A DNA stretch of 64,000 nucleotides from positions 1 through 64,000 of the forward strand of contig JAZRZO010000084.1 in NCBI GenBank assembly GCA_045601405.1, in the 5' to 3' direction. Positions within the stretch are counted from its first letter, which is position 1, and each line of letters opens with the position of its first letter. Position numbers and translations under genes: made by a program. The notes beneath the pieces are model-generated. The model was not told where the DNA came from. It saw only the letters and a program-made list of their open reading frames with translations, and made no database searches. This document shows positions 8,868 through 16,600 of the stretch, piece after piece. The stretch is from RGIG5612 sp045601405. Its GTDB lineage: Bacteria > Bacillota > Clostridia > Lachnospirales > Lachnospiraceae.

Positions 8868-8981
8868 ATGGCACGAAATCAACGTAGTCACGATCCTGAG
8901 TATAAAGCTCAGGCAGTAAAAATTACCCAGGAAATGGGCTCCTGCAAAAAAGCAGCTGATGAACTAAGGTATATCGCCTAA
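8868..8981 (+). pseudogene. Truncated IS3-family transposase OrfA (N-terminal stub)
   Basis: 37 codons starting MARNQRSHDPEYK behind a strong AGGAGGT ribosome site. This is the helix-turn-helix start of IS3-type OrfA proteins (pattern AVKI, then KKAADEL). It breaks off at DELR and hits a stop after YIA, with no recognisable transposase after it. It marks a past insertion or deletion just outside the lysS operon. Confidence 0.7.
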
Positions 8982-9240
8982 TACTCTTCTGATGCGGTCT
9001 TTTTGTTAATCTGTAGGAGTGGTTTTTACGAGTGGATTCATATAGTCATATGCTTTTTTTCAATTTCGCCGGAATCGAGTGTATCAAGGATCGATACGGC
9101 ACCATAATGATTAAAATATGAATCACAGCATTTACGAAAAATGGTAGTGCATGAATTGCCGTTTTCTTCCTGGATTCGTTTCAACGCCATAAGTAACCCT
9201 TTAACAGCTGATAAGTGACAAAAGAACCGTTCCCTTGTCA
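8982..9240. other. Intergenic stretch beyond the transposase stub
   Basis: No inverted-repeat end of the IS element was recognised here. The stretch holds a possible small minus-strand ORF (9038-9190) and the 9211-9245 hairpin; nothing else was seen. Confidence 0.4.
9038..9190 (-). CDS. Possible small ORF or gene remnant, unknown
   Basis: 50 codons from ATG 9190 (AAAGGG upstream) to TGA. It is Cys-containing and mixed alpha-like, beginning MALKRIQEENGNS. The frame also stays open up to 9241, inside a hairpin. No family recognised. Given the neighbouring transposase stub it may be debris of a larger gene. Confidence 0.25.
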   Translation of the reverse strand: MALKRIQEENGNSCTTIFRKCCDSYFNHYGAVSILDTLDSGEIEKKHMTI

Positions 9241-9245
9241 CTTAT
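9211..9245 (-). terminator. Hairpin at the end of the GLUG-protein gene
   Basis: ATAAGTGACAA (9211-9221) pairs perfectly with TTGTCACTTAT (9235-9245). The stop codon of the GLUG gene lies in the stem. There is no T tract, so it may act as an RNA 3'-end stabiliser rather than a classical terminator. Confidence 0.5.
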
Positions 9246-11956
9246 TTCATTTTGCGGCGGAGGAAAACAAGGGCGAGAGTAACAATGATGATCAGCACCG
9301 GGAGAACAGCGCAGATGACCCAGAGTACTGTATTGTCCGGGTGTGAGACGAATGCGAATGAGCCGCCGCTTTTCAGAGGAAAGACAATATAGCTGCCGTC
9401 ACGGATGTACTCAGCTTTTGTAAATTCCCCCCCGTTCTTAATAAAGAGCGTTCCTTTATCTTCTTCCCGCATCCGGACAAGAAGAGAACCATTGTAATTT
9501 TCCACATCCGCAGTATAAGCGGAAAGTTCCTGCTTCCCGCGGGCGGAAAGCCCCGTGTTTTCGGAATAAGGCGTTACCGTAAGCTCCTGGCCTTCGTAGA
9601 ATTCACCTTCAACAAGGAATAACGGCATATCCTCATCGCTTGACAGCGTTCCGGTTTTACTTACATAATGGCCTTCGATCGTCATGCTGTGATAGATTGC
9701 TGAATGATCAAAATCGTCCCATTTCCATTTCATCCCGTCTTTATCCGGAATGGAAGGAGTATTTTTGACTTCGCCTCCGAAAGGAACAGTAACATCATGC
9801 ATGTTTCCTTCTTCGTCGACAAAGGACAGAGTTATCGAATTAAAGATCGTATTTCTTGGACACAGTGAAAGAAGTTCGTCATAGGAAACCTCCTTTGCAG
9901 CGCCTTCAAAGCTGAATCCGTCGATGCCGCCGGTACTGTTTCCCGCATAAAAGTTTCCGGAAATGACACCTTCCGCACAGCCGGCGATCGATCCCCGATA
10001 TTCCCCGGTGTCCGAAAGCGACGGCATCGAGAAACAATCGATCATATCAAGGCCATATCCGGCAATCCCGCCTTCATAGCTTTCCGCGGATATTTTGGCT
10101 CTTGCGCGGCAGCTCTGAAGAGTGCCTTTAGCATATCCGGCAATCCCGCCTGCATACTTTCCTCCTGACAGGATTGTTCCGCTTGCTTCACAGTCGATCA
10201 ACGCACCGTAATCCATCCGCCCGGCAATCCCTCCGGCAGATGTCTTATCAGATGTGATCTCTGAGGCATTAGTGCAGTTTTGTGCGGCAGCGAAGATCAG
10301 ATACTTTGCTCCTCCGGACAGCATTGCGGAAAGATTCAGCTCATCTTCCCTGTCAAAGGAAAAATCTATTGAAATTGCGCCGATGATCCCGCCGGTATTT
10401 GTTTCTGCTTTTACCGTGGCAGTGTTGCTGCAGTCACTGACAACACCGACAGAGCGATCCTGTATATTTTCAGAAATATCACGGATATAATCATAGCTGC
10501 TCATCGACCCGGTGTTGTTAAACATACCGGCGATGAAATTAGATACGGCAAAAGTCTGGTCTGAAACATTCCAGATATCGTCTAAGAGCGGAGAGTCGCC
10601 GATGATGCCACCCAGAGCGGAAAGAGAGGACTCTATATTTTGCAGAGAACTGAAGAGAGCAGACGGCGCATCCGTAATAAGTCCGGCATTTGCGGAAAAG
10701 GAAAAGACCGCGTCAAGCGCTTCTCTGCTGATAAAAAAAGTTCCGGAAGCCTCATCATAACGGGCTTCGATCCCAAGATCCGGGTTCAGGCTTATCAGCC
10801 ATTGCTGCGTTTCAGCATCGAAGAAAGCCCCCTCTCCGAAAATGCTGAGAGAAGAATCAACATTTACTTTAAGCCAGTTGTCAAGGTCATTGATAAATGA
10901 GGAGGCAGCGTCACCAAGTCCTGAAAGCGAACCTAAGAGACCCTGAATATTTTGAGAAACGGCATCTCCGGTCCATTGTGCATCTGCGATCAGTGAATTG
11001 ATAGAATCCTGAAGGCCGCCAAGCATCCCCTGCAGTTTGACAATGTTGGATTCAGAAAAATCCCAGTTTGTATCCGGATCTAACTGACCGGTGATACCGC
11101 CGACGTCCTTTCGTCCGCGGACTGTGCCTTGATTGACACAGCCGGTCGTAAAACCTGACTGCCGGCCGGCAATACCTCCGATGTTGTATCCGATCCGCGG
11201 ATAACCGATATCCCCGGAATTACGGCAATAGCGCAAAACACCGGAAGAGAGCCCGGCTATTCCCCCGACATCCGTGATATCGACAAGTTCCTCTGCGGAC
11301 AGCATCAGAAGAGGAGATTCCGGCTCCACATCCTCGATCGCCTCTGTGTTGACTCCCCCTTTGTTTTCGCAGCCGGTTATCGTTCCGGCATTTTCTCCGC
11401 AGATGCCGCCGGAGCGGTGCTGGGCAGAAATAAACGCATCGACAGAGCAGTTTTCAACGAGAGCGTTTGTGAGGTTAACTCCGCAGATACCGCCGGCACT
11501 CCGGATCGCTTCTATCGTTCCGGTAAAGCGGCAGCCCCTGATAGTCCCGTCGTTTTCTCCGGCTATTCCTCCGATCTTTTCTGCGGAGCCACCTGGCGTA
11601 TAACTTCCGTTCACTGTAAGATCCTCAACGACACCTCCGCTAAGTATATGACGGAACAGGCCGTAGGTAGACGCATCCTCTGTTATCTGCAGATGGTGGA
11701 TAGTATGTCCGTTTCCGTTGAAATGTCCGGCAAAGAGAGGAGCCGGTTTAAATGCGATACCTTTGAAATCAAGATCGGCCTTGAGAATGACTTCCTTGCC
11801 GGCAGACCAAGAGTCAAGGGTGCAGTTTTCAGCAAAGACGACCCAGTCATCAACCGTTTTTATCATGATTGTATTTTCATCCTCTGCTGATGAAATAAGC
11901 GGGATCGCGGTGATCAAAAGCAATAATACCAGAAGGTAAGCAAGAACTTTTTTCAT
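9242..11956 (-). CDS. Secreted GLUG-repeat surface protein with C-terminal membrane anchor
   Basis: 904 residues. Signal peptide at 1-24 (hydrophobic run ending ISSAED), then a long array of GLUG-type repeats (GGIAGENDG, GGICGEN, GGIAGLSSG, GGIAGRQSG, GGIIGAI and similar) on both sides of a helical region at about 310-490, a beta-rich region, and a C-terminal membrane helix (TVLWVICAVLPVLIIIVTLALVFL) with an RRKMK tail. GLUG repeats form beta-helix-like adhesive modules. There is no xPxTG motif, so it is anchored by the helix. It overlaps the transporter gene by 4 bases (ATGA), so the two are made together. Confidence 0.8.
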   Translation of the reverse strand: MKKVLAYLLVLLLLITAIPLISSAEDENTIMIKTVDDWVVFAENCTLDSWSAGKEVILKADLDFKGIAFKPAPLFAGHFNGNGHTIHHLQITEDASTYGLFRHILSGGVVEDLTVNGSYTPGGSAEKIGGIAGENDGTIRGCRFTGTIEAIRSAGGICGVNLTNALVENCSVDAFISAQHRSGGICGENAGTITGCENKGGVNTEAIEDVEPESPLLMLSAEELVDITDVGGIAGLSSGVLRYCRNSGDIGYPRIGYNIGGIAGRQSGFTTGCVNQGTVRGRKDVGGITGQLDPDTNWDFSESNIVKLQGMLGGLQDSINSLIADAQWTGDAVSQNIQGLLGSLSGLGDAASSFINDLDNWLKVNVDSSLSIFGEGAFFDAETQQWLISLNPDLGIEARYDEASGTFFISREALDAVFSFSANAGLITDAPSALFSSLQNIESSLSALGGIIGDSPLLDDIWNVSDQTFAVSNFIAGMFNNTGSMSSYDYIRDISENIQDRSVGVVSDCSNTATVKAETNTGGIIGAISIDFSFDREDELNLSAMLSGGAKYLIFAAAQNCTNASEITSDKTSAGGIAGRMDYGALIDCEASGTILSGGKYAGGIAGYAKGTLQSCRARAKISAESYEGGIAGYGLDMIDCFSMPSLSDTGEYRGSIAGCAEGVISGNFYAGNSTGGIDGFSFEGAAKEVSYDELLSLCPRNTIFNSITLSFVDEEGNMHDVTVPFGGEVKNTPSIPDKDGMKWKWDDFDHSAIYHSMTIEGHYVSKTGTLSSDEDMPLFLVEGEFYEGQELTVTPYSENTGLSARGKQELSAYTADVENYNGSLLVRMREEDKGTLFIKNGGEFTKAEYIRDGSYIVFPLKSGGSFAFVSHPDNTVLWVICAVLPVLIIIVTLALVFLRRKMK

Positions 11957-14256
11957 TTTTCTTTGCCTCCTTGCGGTAACAGCTTAAGCTTAAAAGTCGT
12001 CTTTTCGATCGCCGTATCCAAAAGTAAAAGAAGCTGCGGAAGAACGGAGAGCACAAGTATGATCGAGATAAACGCGCCTCTGCCTACGCCGAGTCCGATA
12101 TGGCCAACATAAACATCGCTGATCTGGTACGCGATCAGAAATCCGGCCACAGTCATGATAAGACCGGATGTGATGACTGTTGGAAAACTGTCATTAACTG
12201 CGTGCGCCATTGCCTCCTGCTTGGGATAGATTGCCTTGAGAGTGCGATACCGGTTTGTGATAACAATGGCATAGTCGATCGTTGCGCCCATCTGAATAGC
12301 AGAAACGATCATGTTTGTAACAAAAGAGCAGCTCATGCCGGAAAGATAAGCACAGGCAAAATTGATCCAGATACTTCCCTGAATAACGAAGACAAGTATT
12401 GCCGCGCCGACAAAGCTTCGGAAGGTGAAGAGGATAACAGTAAAAACAAAAAGGATCGTAAGAATGCTGATCAAAACAGAATCACTGCTATAGGATTCTT
12501 TAAGGTCTTTGGAACTGGTGATCTGCCCGACAACGAGAATTTCGTCCTTCGGGAACGCTTTCGTCGCAATCTTCCGAATCTTTGAAACAAAGGCCTCGCT
12601 CTCCTCTCCCTCGACCGGAACATCTGCTGTAAGAACAATCCGATCCCATTTTTCACCCCGGAGCTGGGAAACGCCCAGTTCCAGCTGCGCCCGGAGAGGC
12701 TCCAGCGTTTCGGTCTGCGCCTGGTCTAAGGTAAATGCGCCCTGGTCGATCTTTTCAAAGACATAAAGGAACATATCGACCAGAGGGACAGCGTAAGTTG
12801 AAGCAGATCCGAAGATCGGCTGATATTGCTCGTTTTCAAGACCGTAGGCAGCGTAAAGAAGCTTTGCCTGCTCGATATCAATATCCAGAAACTCGGCAAA
12901 CATACGCGGTGTATAGGGGTCGGTAAGGACATGTTTGTCATCAACCTTAATTCCCGCCAGACCGGTTACTGTCTTAACTTCTTCTATCTTTTCAACTGCC
13001 TGAAGGATCTGCTTTTCGGCTTCAAAATTTCCGGAGGGGGTAAGAATAACAACCTGAGTATCCATAGCGAAATTGTCATTTATTTTGTGATAAGCAGTAC
13101 GGTTTTCCGACGGAATAAGCTCATCCACATCACCATCGGAAAAAGCGTAGTTTACCTTTCCGGAAAGTATGATCGCAGGGATAAGAACAATGGCGAAAAG
13201 AATAACAAAAAGATACTTTTTTTTAACAAGGAATCTCCCCCAGGCTTCAATGCTTGGGATCAGGCGGCGGTGCTGCGTCTTTTTCAGGGCCTTCGGGAAT
13301 AACAGGATCAATCCCGGCATAAGAAGGAAGACGGTGAGCATGCTGCAGATGATACCCTTGGCCAGAACAATGCCCATATCATATCCCAGGCGGAACTGCA
13401 TTAAGGTCAGTGCCAGGAGTCCGGCAATTGTCGTAAGGCTTGAGGATGAGATCTCGATAATAGACTTTGAGAGCGCTTCGATAAGTGCCTCTCGTTCATC
13501 TGAATGTAAGATGGCTTCATCCTGATAACGATGCGCGAAAATGATCGCGTAGTCAATAGCAAGAGCCAACTGCAGAATAACGGCGATCGTATTGGTTATC
13601 GAAGATATCTGGCCGAACCAGAAATTTGTTCCCATGTTCAATATGGCGGCGACGATAAAAACGATCGCAAAGATAACAACCTCGAAGTAGCTTCTGGAGG
13701 TGAAGAGAAGAACGGCAAAAATGACGATACATGCCAATATGAGGATGCCGGTCATCTCCTGTGCCAGTTTCTTCTGAAAAGCGCCAAGATTCATGGTATA
13801 AATGTAGTTGTCATAGGGATCTGTAATACGATGGATACTGTTTATGACTTCATCGGCATCCGGATCGTCGAGAGACAGATCAATGAAGACAGTAAAGAGG
13901 GCAGAGGAGTTTTTATAGTGATCTTCTGTATCATCAAAGGTTATATTTGAAATGTGGTCTACTTCAAGCAGCTGATCCCGGATTTCCAGCGCCTTATCGT
14001 ACGTGACATTAGAGACCATGACATCAAGAAGGTCAAATGAGGAAAATTCCTCTTCCATGATCGTAAGTCCTCTCCGGGTTTCTGTGTTCGGAGGAAGATA
14101 GGAGGTCATATCGCTGTTTATCTTTACCTTGCCGATGGAAAAAATACAGAGAATGACTGCAGCTGCAAAGAAAATTATGATAATAAAACGAAAATCAACA
14201 ATAATCTTCGCAACCCGGTAAATGATTGGTTTTTTATCAGAATGCTGATCCGACAT
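11953..14256 (-). CDS. MMPL/RND-family membrane transporter
   Basis: About 767 residues from ATG 14256 (MSDQHSDKKP; AAGGAAAG upstream). An in-frame ATG at 14316 would add 20 residues but has no good ribosome site. Two homologous halves, each with one helix (start about residue 18), a large extracellular loop, then a five-helix bundle. GxxxDY motifs in the helices (ALAIDYAIIFAHRY and GATIDYAIVITNRY) are the proton-relay signature of MmpL/HpnN-like transporters. Substrate unknown; relatives move lipids, hopanoids or lipopeptides. Being first in an operon with the GLUG surface protein suggests a role in exporting or supporting a surface component. Confidence 0.85.
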   Translation of the reverse strand: MSDQHSDKKPIIYRVAKIIVDFRFIIIIFFAAAVILCIFSIGKVKINSDMTSYLPPNTETRRGLTIMEEEFSSFDLLDVMVSNVTYDKALEIRDQLLEVDHISNITFDDTEDHYKNSSALFTVFIDLSLDDPDADEVINSIHRITDPYDNYIYTMNLGAFQKKLAQEMTGILILACIVIFAVLLFTSRSYFEVVIFAIVFIVAAILNMGTNFWFGQISSITNTIAVILQLALAIDYAIIFAHRYQDEAILHSDEREALIEALSKSIIEISSSSLTTIAGLLALTLMQFRLGYDMGIVLAKGIICSMLTVFLLMPGLILLFPKALKKTQHRRLIPSIEAWGRFLVKKKYLFVILFAIVLIPAIILSGKVNYAFSDGDVDELIPSENRTAYHKINDNFAMDTQVVILTPSGNFEAEKQILQAVEKIEEVKTVTGLAGIKVDDKHVLTDPYTPRMFAEFLDIDIEQAKLLYAAYGLENEQYQPIFGSASTYAVPLVDMFLYVFEKIDQGAFTLDQAQTETLEPLRAQLELGVSQLRGEKWDRIVLTADVPVEGEESEAFVSKIRKIATKAFPKDEILVVGQITSSKDLKESYSSDSVLISILTILFVFTVILFTFRSFVGAAILVFVIQGSIWINFACAYLSGMSCSFVTNMIVSAIQMGATIDYAIVITNRYRTLKAIYPKQEAMAHAVNDSFPTVITSGLIMTVAGFLIAYQISDVYVGHIGLGVGRGAFISIILVLSVLPQLLLLLDTAIEKTTFKLKLLPQGGKEK

Positions 14257-14386
14257 GAAGCTTTCCTTATTATTTAGCTGCATATAAATATACACTAATC
14301 TCCGGATAAAATCCATGAAAACAGATATTGTTTTGCATAGAACAGCGGTTATGGATCGCTTGTTTAGATTTTTTCGTTATGAAGAA

Positions 14387-14416
14387 GACAGGGAACTGTT
14401 CCCTGTCTCCTTTTTT
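14387..14416 (+). terminator. Hairpin with T tract between the small ORF and the MMPL gene
   Basis: GACAGGGA (14387-14394) pairs with TCCCTGTC (14400-14407), and the stem can extend by AC/GT; CC and six T follow on the plus strand. No plus-strand gene lies upstream. On the minus strand it sits directly after the stop of the 36-residue ORF, so it may end that message or a plus-strand RNA antisense to the MMPL 5' end. Confidence 0.5.
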
Positions 14417-14525
14417 AGATCATCAACTGAAGGGCTACCACTACCACCGCAGGCAGTGAGCAATGTGCCAAAAATAACAGTACTGTAAGGATAACAGCGA
14501 TCGGCATTTTCTGACCGTAATGCAT
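14415..14525 (-). CDS. Small hydrophobic peptide (36 residues)
   Basis: ATG 14525 to TAA, preceded by AAGGAAGT at good distance. The peptide is a near-continuous membrane helix (PIAVILTVLLFLAH, then PAVVVVALQLMI) with a short polar N-terminus. Unknown family. It lies about 90 bases downstream of the LexA-like repressor on the same strand and is followed by a hairpin. Small single-helix membrane peptides include toxins and regulators; which applies here cannot be read from the sequence. Confidence 0.45.
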   Translation of the reverse strand: MHYGQKMPIAVILTVLLFLAHCSLPAVVVVALQLMI

Positions 14526-14565
14526 TACTTCCTTGCCGGATAATAATTTTAACTGATAAATATAG

Positions 14566-14632
14566 AAAAAATGTATCACAGAACCGGCGCAGGGAGTGGA
14601 TTTTTCTTCTCCTCAGAACCTGTGCCGGTTCT
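14566..14632 (-). terminator. Stem-loop at the 3' end of the repressor gene
   Basis: CCTGTGCCGGTTCT (14619-14632) and AGAACCGGCGCAGG (14580-14593) form a 14-base stem with one wobble pair. On the minus strand six T follow about 8 bases after the stem. The stem includes the last codons of the repressor gene. Confidence 0.5.
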
Positions 14633-15251
14633 CGACGACGATCCCAAGTATCCGGAGTCGATTAAGTTCTTTTCTTCCCTGAAAGAAAAGGGGATCATGA
14701 TCTGGATTAAAAGGAAGAAGTGTAACAGAGGAATTCCGTTTGATCAGCTTCTTGACGGTAACATCGCAATCGTCGATAACAGCGGTCACAATATCGCCGG
14801 AATCGGCAGTCTCCTGTTTTCGGAAGATTACAATGTCTCCATTTAAAATAGTCGGCTCCATGCTGTTTCCCTTAACGAGAAGCGCGCCATACTCCCCCTT
14901 CCAGTTCTTCGGGATATCCACAAAGTTTGTGATATTGGTAATTGCTTCAATAGGAACTCCGGCGGCGATATTGCCGTATACAGGAATCTGCTTCGTGTTA
15001 TTGCGGTTTATGCTTTCCAGCTCTTCTGTATTGAGAAGGCGGGCAGTAACATTACTCTTTCCAAGCAGATAGTCAGAGCTGACATTAAACACATCGCACA
15101 GCCGTTCCAGCTTTTCAAAATCCGGCTGACGCTTCCCAAGCTCATATTGTGATATCGTTTGCTTGTTCACATGGATGATATTTGCAACATCCTCTTGAGT
15201 ATAATCACATTGTTCTCTTAATGATCTTAATCGTTCGCTAAAACCAGACAT
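14613..15251 (-). CDS. LexA/CI-like repressor: XRE helix-turn-helix plus S24 peptidase domain
   Basis: 212 residues from ATG 15251 (AGAAGGGA upstream); upstream in-frame codons belong to the divergent promoter region. The N-terminal HTH (about 5-65: YTQEDVANIIHVNKQTISQYE) binds DNA. The C-terminal S24/LexA-type domain (about 95-205) has GNSMEPT with the catalytic Ser and the VTVKKLIK strand with the catalytic Lys, so self-cleavage on RecA-type damage signalling is possible. The cleavage dipeptide (Ala-Gly) is probably in NIAAGVPIE. Layout matches prophage and ICE repressors: it faces a small XRE gene across overlapping promoters. Confidence 0.85.
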   Translation of the reverse strand: MSGFSERLRSLREQCDYTQEDVANIIHVNKQTISQYELGKRQPDFEKLERLCDVFNVSSDYLLGKSNVTARLLNTEELESINRNNTKQIPVYGNIAAGVPIEAITNITNFVDIPKNWKGEYGALLVKGNSMEPTILNGDIVIFRKQETADSGDIVTAVIDDCDVTVKKLIKRNSSVTLLPFNPDHDPLFFQGRKELNRLRILGIVVENRHRF

Positions 15252-15281
15252 GCTGTATTCCCTTCTGTTGAGTATTGTTCG

Positions 15282-15310
15282 TTGACAATTATAAACAGAG
15301 CGATTATCAT
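15282..15310 (+). promoter_or_regulatory. Plus-strand promoter of the XRE gene (switch)
   Basis: TTGACA (15282-15287), 17 bases, TATCAT (15305-15310). It overlaps completely with the opposing promoter at 15288-15316. Confidence 0.75.
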
Positions 15311-15316
15311 GTTCAA
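15288..15316 (-). promoter_or_regulatory. Minus-strand promoter of the LexA-like repressor (switch)
   Basis: On the minus strand TTGAAC (15316-15311), 17 bases, TATAAT (15293-15288). The two promoters overlap face to face, so polymerase binding at one should exclude the other. Confidence 0.7.
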
Positions 15317-15353
15317 TAAACGAAATGAGTATTTTCGAAGGGGAGAAGAGAGA

Positions 15354-15548
15354 TTGGACAGGGGGAAAATTGCAGAACAGCTGGTTGCTTTGCGTGGAGA
15401 CAAGAAGCAGGAGGAGATCGCAAAGGAACTGGGTGTAACTGTAGCTTCCATTTCCGACTATGAAGAAGGAATCCGAATTCCAAATGATGCACTGAAGATC
15501 AAAATGGCTGATTACTACGGCACAACAGTGGAGCAATTATTTTTTTAA
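15354..15548 (+). CDS. Small XRE-family transcriptional regulator
   Basis: 64 residues from TTG 15354 (AGGGGAG upstream), ending in the family's usual C-terminus YGTTVEQLFF. The whole protein is one helix-turn-helix domain (GDKKQEEIAKELGVTVASISDYEEG). An earlier ATG at 15309 lies inside the -10 box and is rejected. Position and size match a Cro-type antirepressor opposite the LexA-like repressor. It is the first gene of the plus-strand island and may control it. Confidence 0.8.
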   Translation: MDRGKIAEQLVALRGDKKQEEIAKELGVTVASISDYEEGIRIPNDALKIKMADYYGTTVEQLFF

Positions 15549-15568
15549 CCCTTAAGTAAACAAAATGA

Positions 15569-15585
15569 TTATACCGAGAGTATAA
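15569..15585 (+). promoter_or_regulatory. Short dyad upstream of the island's first structural gene
   Basis: TTATAC-CGAGA-GTATAA, perfect 6-base arms, in the 56-base gap between the XRE gene and the next ORF. Possible operator; no clear promoter was found next to it. Confidence 0.3.
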
Positions 15586-15628
15586 CTCACCTAAAAAAAC
15601 CAGAATGAGAGTGAGTAGTGGTAGTTAT

Positions 15629-16600
15629 ATGAAATTTAAAGGGATAAAAAATCAGATAAAAAAGACGGCAAGGTTCGTTATCGCAGGGGGGTTCATTGTT
15701 TTTATGACATGTGTCACAGTATGTGCGGACGATGGCGTTACTTGGCAAACAGACCCGGGAAAGGTGGTTCTTGATGATCCGCCGGTTGCTTTATCTTTGC
15801 CGGGATATGACCATGTCGTTACAAGGGCAAATGTATATGAAAAAGCGGATGCAATTAGTTGTTTAGGGATGAGCGCAGAGGAATTTCTTGAATCTATGAC
15901 ACAAGAATATTCATACATTTATGCTTGGGATTATAACTATACAAAAGAGTTTCAGTTGCAACATTACTTTGATGATGAATCTAAAGATGTTATTTCTCTT
16001 AATGGCATGTCAGACGAAGAAATTGAAGAGAAAGTGTCAAGGGCTATAAATGTGGACCCAAAGTCGGACGGGGTCGAGATATTTGATGGAGAGGTTTATA
16101 GTTCCCTGACAGGAGATAAGTATTATCTGTGCAGATTGGAGCCAAAGGAGTCAATAGACAATTTAATTAGTTATGGAATGGTTACGGTCAGGGAAAATCA
16201 TATATATTGGTTTTATTTGACAAATTTAAATGGTGAAGCACCAAAACAGGAATTGAAAAATATCATTGACAGCGTTGAATATTTTGATGAACTGGCAAAA
16301 GACCCTTCAAGGGCGGACAATGGACACCAGTCCGATAGTTCGAAAGGGTGGATTTATTATTTGTCTGTCCCGATAGCAGCCACAATAGCAGGAACTCTGG
16401 GTGGAATAGTAGGGAGAAAAAGGAAGAGAAAGGCTGCAAAAGAACAGGCGAGGCTTGAAGCAGAACAGGCAATGAAGGAACAGGAACAGAATGCAGATGA
16501 ATCCGTAGAACGGGAAAATCCTGATAATAAATCTCAATGGGTCTGTGACGAAGAGCCTGAGGAGGAAGAATTTGGGGAGAGTGAAAACCTTTTGCCGTAA
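15629..16600 (+). CDS. Secreted/membrane protein with C-terminal anchor and acidic cytosolic tail
   Basis: About 323 residues from ATG 15629; ATG 15605 is an in-frame alternative, and neither has a strong ribosome site. Signal sequence (about 1-35, FVIAGGFIVFMTCVTVCADD), an extracellular region of about 200 residues with no recognised family, a membrane helix (about 240-262), a basic KRKRK stop-transfer, and a coiled-coil/acidic tail (EQARLEAEQAMKEQEQN). The tail is nearly identical to that of the next protein. Its 3' end overlaps the start of the next gene by about 20 bases, indicating coupled translation. Confidence 0.65.
   Translation: MKFKGIKNQIKKTARFVIAGGFIVFMTCVTVCADDGVTWQTDPGKVVLDDPPVALSLPGYDHVVTRANVYEKADAISCLGMSAEEFLESMTQEYSYIYAWDYNYTKEFQLQHYFDDESKDVISLNGMSDEEIEEKVSRAINVDPKSDGVEIFDGEVYSSLTGDKYYLCRLEPKESIDNLISYGMVTVRENHIYWFYLTNLNGEAPKQELKNIIDSVEYFDELAKDPSRADNGHQSDSSKGWIYYLSVPIAATIAGTLGGIVGRKRKRKAAKEQARLEAEQAMKEQEQNADESVERENPDNKSQWVCDEEPEEEEFGESENLLP

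Larger units (their letters stand above)
15278..15324. promoter_or_regulatory. Candidate operator: inverted TTCGTT half-sites flanking the switch
   Basis: TTCGTT (15278-15283) and AACGAA (15319-15324) are inverted copies that bracket both promoters. ATTGT/ACAAT (15275-15279, 15286-15290) adds a shorter dyad over the plus-strand -35 box. Confidence 0.4.

Noticed and set aside
15282..15353. Upstream starts for the XRE protein (TTG 15282, ATG 15309)
   Set aside because: Both fall inside the promoter elements; TTG 15354 has a Shine-Dalgarno sequence and gives the normal family length.
14613..15548. A resident prophage beginning at the repressor switch
   Set aside because: No integrase, replication, capsid, tail or lysis gene follows; the plus-strand genes are envelope and signalling proteins. 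The switch is phage-like, the island is not a phage.
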